Notes under the pieces: model-generated
Told to the model about the DNA's origin: nothing
The model's database searches: none
What the model saw: only the letters and a program-made list of their open reading frames with translations
Assembly: GCA_003219225.1 (NCBI GenBank)
Contig: QHPZ01000226.1
Coordinates: 1 to 10,816, forward strand
Reading direction: 5' to 3'
Origin: Verrucomicrobiota bacterium
Lineage (GTDB): Bacteria; Verrucomicrobiota; Verrucomicrobiia; Chthoniobacterales; UBA10450
DNA: 10,816 nt
Position numbers and translations under genes: made by a program
In this document: positions 6,982 to 10,816 of the stretch, piece by piece
How positions within the stretch are numbered: position 1 is the stretch's first letter
Layout of the letters: each line of letters begins with the position of its first letter

Positions 6982-7919
6982 GAGGCGTCCTAAACCCGCT
7001 CGACCCGATTGTCCCGCCGGATGAACTCCACGACGCGCTGCAGAAGGTGCTCTCGGATCATTTTAGCGAACCGATCACGATCATCGAATGGCACCGCGAA
7101 GTCTCGCAATACAGCGCCAGTTACATGATCGAAGAGATCGATCTGCATCTCGCCGGTCGCGGCGATTTGAAGCTCATGTTCAAGGATCTGAGCCCGAATG
7201 CGCTCCTGACCGAGGCGATCCGGAACAAGCCGGCGTTCTGCGATGACTCGCTTCGCGAGATTGAGACCTACCGCAAAATCCTGCAGCGCTCGCAACTCGG
7301 CACCGCCACCTTCTATGGCGCGGTGGTGGATGAAAACATCCACCGTTACTGGCTCTTCCTGGAACGACTTGAGCCGGTGCACCTCTGGCAGATGGGCGAA
7401 TTTATCGTTTGGGAACGCGTCGCCGCGTGGCTCGCGCGCGCGCATCTGGTTTTAGCCGAGCCGGCGCGCTGGGGTCATCGACGTTCACGTCACCTCCTCC
7501 GGCACGATCGCGATTTTTATCAGCACTGGATGAAACGCGCCCAGGAGTTCGTGCGCCACCGCGACAAGTCAGCAGATCATTCCGCGGTGAACGCGATCGA
7601 TCGCATCGCCGCCAGATACGATTCCGTCGTCGATCGTCTCGTTGCGCTGCCGCCCACCATTATTCACGGCGAATTTTATCCTTCCAACGTTTTGCTCGAG
7701 CAACAAGAGAGCGAAACCCCGCGCGTTTGCGCCGTCGACTGGGAAATGGCGGCCTACGGCCCGGGCTTGATCGATCTCGCCGCCTTGACCAGCGGCTGGA
7801 AGTCCGAACAGCGCCTCTCGATGGTGCGCCATTACTACATGGCCTTGGACGACGAGCTCCGCGACAAGTGGGATTTCGGAACGTTCGAGACCGATCTCAC
7901 TTGTTGCCACCTCCACTAG
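6978..7919 (+). CDS. Aminoglycoside-phosphotransferase-fold kinase, interrupted by in-frame TAG
   Basis: A small-molecule kinase of the APH/choline-kinase fold, 313 residues to the TAG. The ATG overlaps the upstream stop (ATGA) and has a good ribosome binding site, TTGGAG at 6965-6970. Visible landmarks are a candidate ATP-contacting lysine in LMFKDL (Lys69), the helix glutamate in LREIETYRKIL (Glu95), the hinge WLFLERLE (125-132), the catalytic loop HGEFYPSN (230-237), and the metal-binding DWE (254-256) followed by YGPGLIDLAAL. The canonical loop is HGDxxxxN; here glutamate replaces the catalytic aspartate. After the TAG at 7917-7919 the same frame continues for 34 codons to a TGA at 8022-8024, with sequence resembling the ordinary C-terminus of such proteins. 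The full-length gene is therefore probably 6978-8024 (347 residues if the TAG were a sense codon). In this operon it probably phosphorylates a sugar or glycan intermediate; antibiotic resistance is not implied. The truncated product lacks only the last helix region and might still fold. Confidence 0.8.
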   Translation: MRGVLNPLDPIVPPDELHDALQKVLSDHFSEPITIIEWHREVSQYSASYMIEEIDLHLAGRGDLKLMFKDLSPNALLTEAIRNKPAFCDDSLREIETYRKILQRSQLGTATFYGAVVDENIHRYWLFLERLEPVHLWQMGEFIVWERVAAWLARAHLVLAEPARWGHRRSRHLLRHDRDFYQHWMKRAQEFVRHRDKSADHSAVNAIDRIAARYDSVVDRLVALPPTIIHGEFYPSNVLLEQQESETPRVCAVDWEMAAYGPGLIDLAALTSGWKSEQRLSMVRHYYMALDDELRDKWDFGTFETDLTCCHLH

Positions 7920-8024
7920 GCCATCCAGTTCCTCGGTTGGTCGCGCGATTGGGCCGCCCCGCCCGAGCACGCTCAGGATTGGCTTGATGAAGCCATCACC
8001 GTGGCTGCGCAACTGGTTCTTTGA
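7920..8024 (+). other. Detached C-terminal codons of the kinase
   Basis: These 34 codons plus TGA continue the kinase frame directly beyond its TAG. They encode AIQFLGWSRDWAAPPEHA followed by a helix, QDWLDEAITVAAQLVL. The codon use and amphipathic pattern look like coding sequence, and I recall an LGWS..W..PPEHA-like ending as typical of phosphotransferases found beside glycosyltransferases. There is no start codon of its own with a ribosome binding site, so it is not a separate gene. Either the TAG is a recent mutation or sequence error, or it is read through. Confidence 0.6.
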
Positions 8025-8819
8025 TCGAATCACTGCGCGGCGCGAAGAGGTTTCGCATTGCGCGCCACAATGATTTCGCGCGTGGCGCTGCGCCGGCGCG
8101 CGCGACCAGCACGGGACAATTGGCGTGATTGAGAATGCTGCGGGTGAGGTCGCCCATGATGTAATGGCGCACCAAGCCGCGCGCTCACGATCAGATCGTA
8201 GCTTTGCTCGCGCGCTTCGGCGAACAACTGATCGATCACTAGCCCGTGACGGATGCGCACCTCGGCCGGCACACCCTTTTTCTCAAGATCCTGTTTTTGC
8301 CTGAGCAAATTGAGACCGAGCTCGGATTTCGATTCGAGCAATCGCTCGACGTCTTCCTCCATCTGCACGAGGTCGGCATAAATCGCTGGCGGTTCCGCCA
8401 TTACGTGCAGCAGCGTGACCGAGAAAACGCTTCAACTGCCCCCATTCACCGATCGCGACCAACACCGGCGGCGAAATCGATTTGATCACTTCGTAGGTTT
8501 TTTCCGAGCGCCAGTACGGCCCGGTCGACGCGATGTGGCGCGCGCCAATCACGACCAGTTCGTATTTCGTTGTGGTCGTTTGATCGACAATCTGCCGAAC
8601 CGGTTCGCCCGTCTTTACGACAATCTGCGGCGAACCGCCCCCGGCCCGGAGCGATTGGCCTTCGCCCTCCAGCGCCTCGCGCAACGGCTGTTCATCTTCA
8701 GGTTTCTCGGCGATGCCCAGCAATGTCGTCGCGGCGCGCAACGGACCCGCCAGCGCTCCGCCCAAGCGGGTCGCGCTTTCTCCCTGAGGCGTGCCGTCAC
8801 TGCAAATCAAAATCTTCAT
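7996..8819 (-). pseudogene. Tandem universal stress protein gene, disrupted
   Basis: Read on the minus strand from ATG 8819-8817, with an AGAAG ribosome binding site and a 6-base gap after the exporter gene. The first Usp domain is intact for about 130 residues: MKILICSDGTPQGESA at the start, then TTLLGIAEKPEDE, and the nucleotide-loop-like VVIGARHIASTGPYWRSEKT, ending SPPVLVAIGEWGQLKRF. At about 8420-8425 the reading frame shifts. The second domain resumes at VTLLHVMAEPPAIYADL, without the Gly-rich strand/helix of roughly 25 residues that normally separates the first and second strands of a Usp domain, so a deletion there is likely. It continues VERLLESKSELGLNLLRQK and RHGLVIDQLFAEA to YDLIVSA. 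At about 8178-8185 a second shift moves the coding sequence into the third frame: GLVRHYIMGDLTRSILNHA, then NCPVLVAR, ending at TGA 7998-7996. If expressed as read, only domain 1 plus a nonsense tail to 8283 would be made. Sequence or assembly error is an alternative to true decay. Confidence 0.75.
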
Positions 8820-8825
8820 CGGCTT

Positions 8826-9755
8826 CTAAAGTTTGTGGCCCGTGATGAGCGTGTAAATCACGATGGCCGCACCAATCAGCGGCAGTGGCACAAACGCCAT
8901 CCGAATTTTCGGGCCGGCAAAATATTGAGTGCAGATCGCGCCAATCTGGGCGCCAATCGCCGCCCCGGTGTGCATCACCAGCGCGATCAAGATGTCGACG
9001 TTGCCCTTCACCGCATGCGTGAACGTGCCGTAGCTGGCGGAGATGATGATCTCAAAGAGATCGGTCCCGACGGCGAGGTGCGTCGGGATGCCGAGCACGT
9101 AGACCATCGAAGGCATCCGAATGTAACCGGCCCCGCCGCCAAGAAACCCACTGAAACACCCACCGATGAAAGCGACCAGCAAAATGATCCAGAGCGAAAT
9201 CGCTTTTATGCCCGAGGCGGGCAGTTCGATCATCGGCCAAATGTTCAACCGCTGAATTCCACGCGTCACGTGCTGGAAGGCGGAATGGTCTTGTTTTGCT
9301 TTTAGGTCTGTCACCGCTCCTGGCGCGCGTACTCGCTTTCGTGAGGCCAGTGTCTTGCGGCTCTCCCAAATCATGAAAGTCGAGATGCTCACGTAGACCG
9401 CAATTGAAACAATGCTCACGACCAAATTGACGTTGCCCGCGCGTTTCAACATTTGGATCAACTGCGCCCCTGCTTCCGCACCGGCAATTGTCCCGAAGGC
9501 CATGATCAGCCCAAGTCGAAGATCGACATTGCCGAAGGCGCGATGTTGTCGCACCGCCACGACCGATTTGCCAACGATGTGCGCGAGGTCCGTGCCGACA
9601 GCGAAATTCCAGTCCAATCCCACGACGCGCAGCGCCGGGCCGGCAATGAAACTCCCGCCGACTCCGAAAAAGCCGCCCAAAATCCCGATCACAAACCCCA
9701 TGATGGCGAGATAAATCGGGCTGATGTGCGCGCCGGAGATGGGAAACGACATCAT
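8826..9755 (-). CDS. TauE/SafE-family membrane exporter
   Basis: A 309-residue inner-membrane protein of the TauE/SafE (formerly DUF81) family, whose members are proposed to export sulfite, sulfoacetate or related organosulfur anions. About eight hydrophobic segments are visible, in two homologous halves. The first has GILGGFFGVGGSFIAGPAL (residues 24-42) with AVGTDL (52-57); the second has GGCFSGFLGGGAGYIRMPSM (198-217) with AVGTDL (228-233). A hydrophilic loop of about 50 residues (131-180) joins the halves. The ATG at 9755 overlaps the upstream stop as ATGA and has GGGAGG at about 9767-9772 as ribosome binding site; a second ATG follows immediately at 9752. The neighbouring two-helix protein and stress protein gene form an operon with it. 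A link to sulfur flux from the sulfotransferase operon opposite is tempting but only positional; the transported anion is not known. Confidence 0.88.
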   Translation of the reverse strand: MMSFPISGAHISPIYLAIMGFVIGILGGFFGVGGSFIAGPALRVVGLDWNFAVGTDLAHIVGKSVVAVRQHRAFGNVDLRLGLIMAFGTIAGAEAGAQLIQMLKRAGNVNLVVSIVSIAVYVSISTFMIWESRKTLASRKRVRAPGAVTDLKAKQDHSAFQHVTRGIQRLNIWPMIELPASGIKAISLWIILLVAFIGGCFSGFLGGGAGYIRMPSMVYVLGIPTHLAVGTDLFEIIISASYGTFTHAVKGNVDILIALVMHTGAAIGAQIGAICTQYFAGPKIRMAFVPLPLIGAAIVIYTLITGHKL

Positions 9756-10000
9756 CTTAATTTTCGCCTCCCGCGAATCAGCCGCAGCAAAATCGTGGTC
9801 ACATTCTGGAGAAGGACCGCCTGGCCGATCATCAGCAGAACGGCGGTGCCCGCGTAGGCGTAGCGATGGTTCCGTTCCAGCGAGTGCAGCCCTTCACCAA
9901 GAAAGTGCAAAACCAGGAAGAAATAGCCGATCACCAAGACGGCATAAACCGCCAGCTCGATCACGAAAGCGCGCAAGGTTGTGGCTGTTTCCTTTTTCAT
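9752..10000 (-). CDS. Small two-helix membrane protein, unknown function
   Basis: An 82-residue protein starting MKKETATTLRAFVIELA. Two hydrophobic segments are evident, at residues about 10-34 (FVIELAVYAVLVIGYFFLVL) and 50-73 (AGTAVLLMIGQAVLLQNVTT), joined by a short polar loop rich in His, Glu and Arg. The C-terminal tail is strongly basic (RLIRGRRKLR), which by the positive-inside rule suggests both termini lie in the cytoplasm. The stop overlaps the exporter start as ATGA, so the two proteins are probably made together and may interact. I do not recognise the family. It is shorter than the DUF1634 proteins that often accompany TauE-type exporters and has two rather than three helices. No strong ribosome binding site is seen upstream of its ATG. 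Confidence 0.7.
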   Translation of the reverse strand: MKKETATTLRAFVIELAVYAVLVIGYFFLVLHFLGEGLHSLERNHRYAYAGTAVLLMIGQAVLLQNVTTILLRLIRGRRKLR

Positions 10001-10132
10001 TGCCAGAGTTCCACATGCTTCGCGCCCGCGTCGCGCCGCGGTTGCGTGGCGTTGGTTTTACGGGCAAATTGCATTGTGCTTCCCCCGTTTTCTTTTAACG
10101 TTTCTCTCCATTTTAGTTAAAGGGTAAAAACC
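10001..10132. promoter_or_regulatory. Divergent intergenic region with probable promoters for both sides
   Basis: This 132-base gap separates the minus-strand exporter operon from the plus-strand ferredoxin gene, so it must hold at least one promoter in each direction unless the genes are driven from further away. The right half is T- and A-rich compared with the flanks (CTTTTAACG, then ATTTTAGTTAAAGGG). A TTGCAT at 10069-10074 with TTTTAA 18 bases further on is the best sigma70-like pair toward the ferredoxin, but it is a weak match. AAAGGG at 10119-10124 is the ferredoxin ribosome binding site, 8 bases before its ATG. No clear operator palindrome was found. Confidence 0.4.
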
Positions 10133-10366
10133 ATGGCCGACGCTGCCAACAAATATCCCGAGAATGTGCCGGGAAAATTTTATGTCGATGACCAATGTAT
10201 CGACTGCGATCTCTGCCGCGAAACCGCACCGGCCAATTTCAAGCGCAACGACGACGGCGGCCATTCCTACGTTTATAAACAAGCGGAGACGCCCGAGGAA
10301 GAAGGCCTTTGCAAGGAAGCGATGGAAGGCTGCCCGGTCGAAGCCATCGGCAACGACGGCGCCTAA
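10133..10366 (+). CDS. Ferredoxin, single [4Fe-4S] cluster
   Basis: A 77-residue acidic electron carrier. The cluster ligands are the three cysteines of CIDCDLC (a CxxCxxC motif near residue 22) and the cysteine of GCPVEAI near the C-terminus. An additional cysteine in LCKEAMEGC probably matches the disulfide or vestigial second-cluster position known in monocluster ferredoxins such as that of Thermotoga. The length and the D/E-rich surface fit that family, and nothing suggests a second cluster. The ATG at 10133 has AAAGGG 8 bases upstream. It acts in the cytoplasm as a low-potential electron donor for an unidentified partner. The ThiD-like gene begins about 15 bases after its stop; this may be an operon, but no functional link is evident. 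Confidence 0.9.
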   Translation: MADAANKYPENVPGKFYVDDQCIDCDLCRETAPANFKRNDDGGHSYVYKQAETPEEEGLCKEAMEGCPVEAIGNDGA

Positions 10367-10380
10367 GATCGACAATCACT

Positions 10381-10816
10381 CTGGCGGATTTCGCTGATTT
10401 CCAAATCCCGGTCGCGCTCACCGTTGCCGGGTCCGACAGCAGCGCCGGCGCGGGCGTGCAGGCCGATCTGAAAACATTCAGCGCGCTTGGTGTTTACGGA
10501 TTGAACGCGGTCACCTGCGTGGTCGCGGAAATTCCCGGCAAAGTTTCGCGGATCGAGCCGCTCAGCCCCGCGCTGGTTCGCGACCAAATCGAAGTGCTCG
10601 CAGGAAATTTCCCAATCGCCGCGATAAAGACGGGTTTGCTTTGCTCGGCCAAAATCATCACCGCTGTGGCGCAGGCGATTGTCGATCTTGCGCCCAACAT
10701 TCCGCTCGTAGTCGATCCGGTGTTCGTCGCCACCACTGGCGACGTGCTGTTGAAAGATGAAGCCATCGAAATTTGCGAGAAAGAATTGTTCCCACGCGCG
10801 ACGCTCGTGACGCCGA
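10381..10816 (+). CDS. thiD: Hydroxymethylpyrimidine/phosphomethylpyrimidine kinase (3' truncated)
   Basis: The visible ~145 residues match the N-terminal two thirds of ThiD, which phosphorylates HMP and HMP-P in thiamine pyrophosphate synthesis. The signature opening is PVALTVAGSDSSAGAGVQAD, followed by LKTFSALGVYGLNAVTCVVA. Next come AAIKTGLLCS, and LVVDPVFVATTGDVLL, which corresponds to the family's DPVMVATSGD-type motif. The reading reaches the window edge at FPRATLVTP, where the family continues with the NxxE region. No ATG, GTG or TTG lies just upstream of the conserved region. The CTG at 10381 is given as a working start, with ATC at 10375 as an alternative. The first canonical in-frame start upstream is TTG at 10309 inside the ferredoxin gene, and the first downstream is GTG at 10456, which would remove the AGSDSSAGAG loop. 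The family assignment is secure; the start is not. Confidence 0.85.
   Translation, partial: MADFADFQIPVALTVAGSDSSAGAGVQADLKTFSALGVYGLNAVTCVVAEIPGKVSRIEPLSPALVRDQIEVLAGNFPIAAIKTGLLCSAKIITAVAQAIVDLAPNIPLVVDPVFVATTGDVLLKDEAIEICEKELFPRATLVTP

Noticed and set aside
6978..8024. Antibiotic resistance function for the phosphotransferase
   Set aside because: The fold is shared by many sugar and small-molecule kinases; the operon context and HGE loop give no support for aminoglycoside modification.
8077..8100. GC-rich inverted repeat considered as a terminator for the convergent operons
   Set aside because: It has no T-run on either side and lies inside the remaining Usp coding sequence; simple GC alternation explains the pairing.
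8415..9305. 296-codon open frame on the + strand opposite the exporter and Usp genes
   Set aside because: It lies antisense to the clearly recognisable TauE/SafE and Usp domain 1 sequences. Its translation is an Arg/Asp/Gln-rich low-complexity shadow with no motif, and no ribosome binding site was seen.
9752..10000. DUF1634 assignment for the small membrane protein
   Set aside because: DUF1634 proteins beside TauE-type exporters are longer and have three helices; this one has two and no sequence landmark that I can match.
10069..10098. TTGCAT / TTTTAA as a sigma70 promoter for the ferredoxin
   Set aside because: The -10 match is poor (three of six bases), so it is mentioned only as the best candidate within the intergenic region and not called as a separate site.

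Overview
This window is moderately GC-rich bacterial DNA, densely packed with protein genes. I see no tRNA, rRNA, CRISPR array, insertion sequence or phage gene. The gene set resembles soil bacteria of the Verrucomicrobiota (Chthoniobacterales-like) type, but that placement is an impression from gene content and cannot be proved from the sequence alone.

Region 1 (bases 1 to about 8024, + strand) reads as one operon of eight genes with gaps of 5 to 29 bases or overlaps of 4 to 32 bases. In order it holds: the C-terminal part of a large glycan-biosynthesis-type protein cut by the left edge; a PAPS-dependent sulfotransferase; two adjacent paralogous glycosyltransferase-like proteins; a small SAM-dependent methyltransferase; a ChbG/YdjC-type carbohydrate deacetylase; a third paralogue of the glycosyltransferase-like family; and an aminoglycoside-phosphotransferase-fold small-molecule kinase. 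Taken together this looks like a module that builds and decorates a surface or secreted glycan: three sugar-transfer-like enzymes plus sulfation, methylation, deacetylation and phosphorylation. The chemistry of the final product is unknown. The kinase frame has an in-frame TAG followed by 34 more codons that look like its natural C-terminus.

Region 2 (7996 to 10000, - strand) is a convergent three-gene operon: an 82-residue two-helix membrane protein, a TauE/SafE-type anion exporter translationally coupled to it, and a tandem universal stress protein gene. The stress gene is broken by an apparent internal deletion and a second frameshift. Three coding lesions (one in the kinase, two in the stress protein) therefore lie within about 520 bases, which suggests either local gene decay or local sequence or assembly error.

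Region 3 (10001 to 10816) begins with a 132-base divergent intergenic region. It is followed on the + strand by a single-cluster [4Fe-4S] ferredoxin and the 5' part of a ThiD-type hydroxymethylpyrimidine (phosphate) kinase, cut by the right edge, which lacks a convincing canonical start codon.
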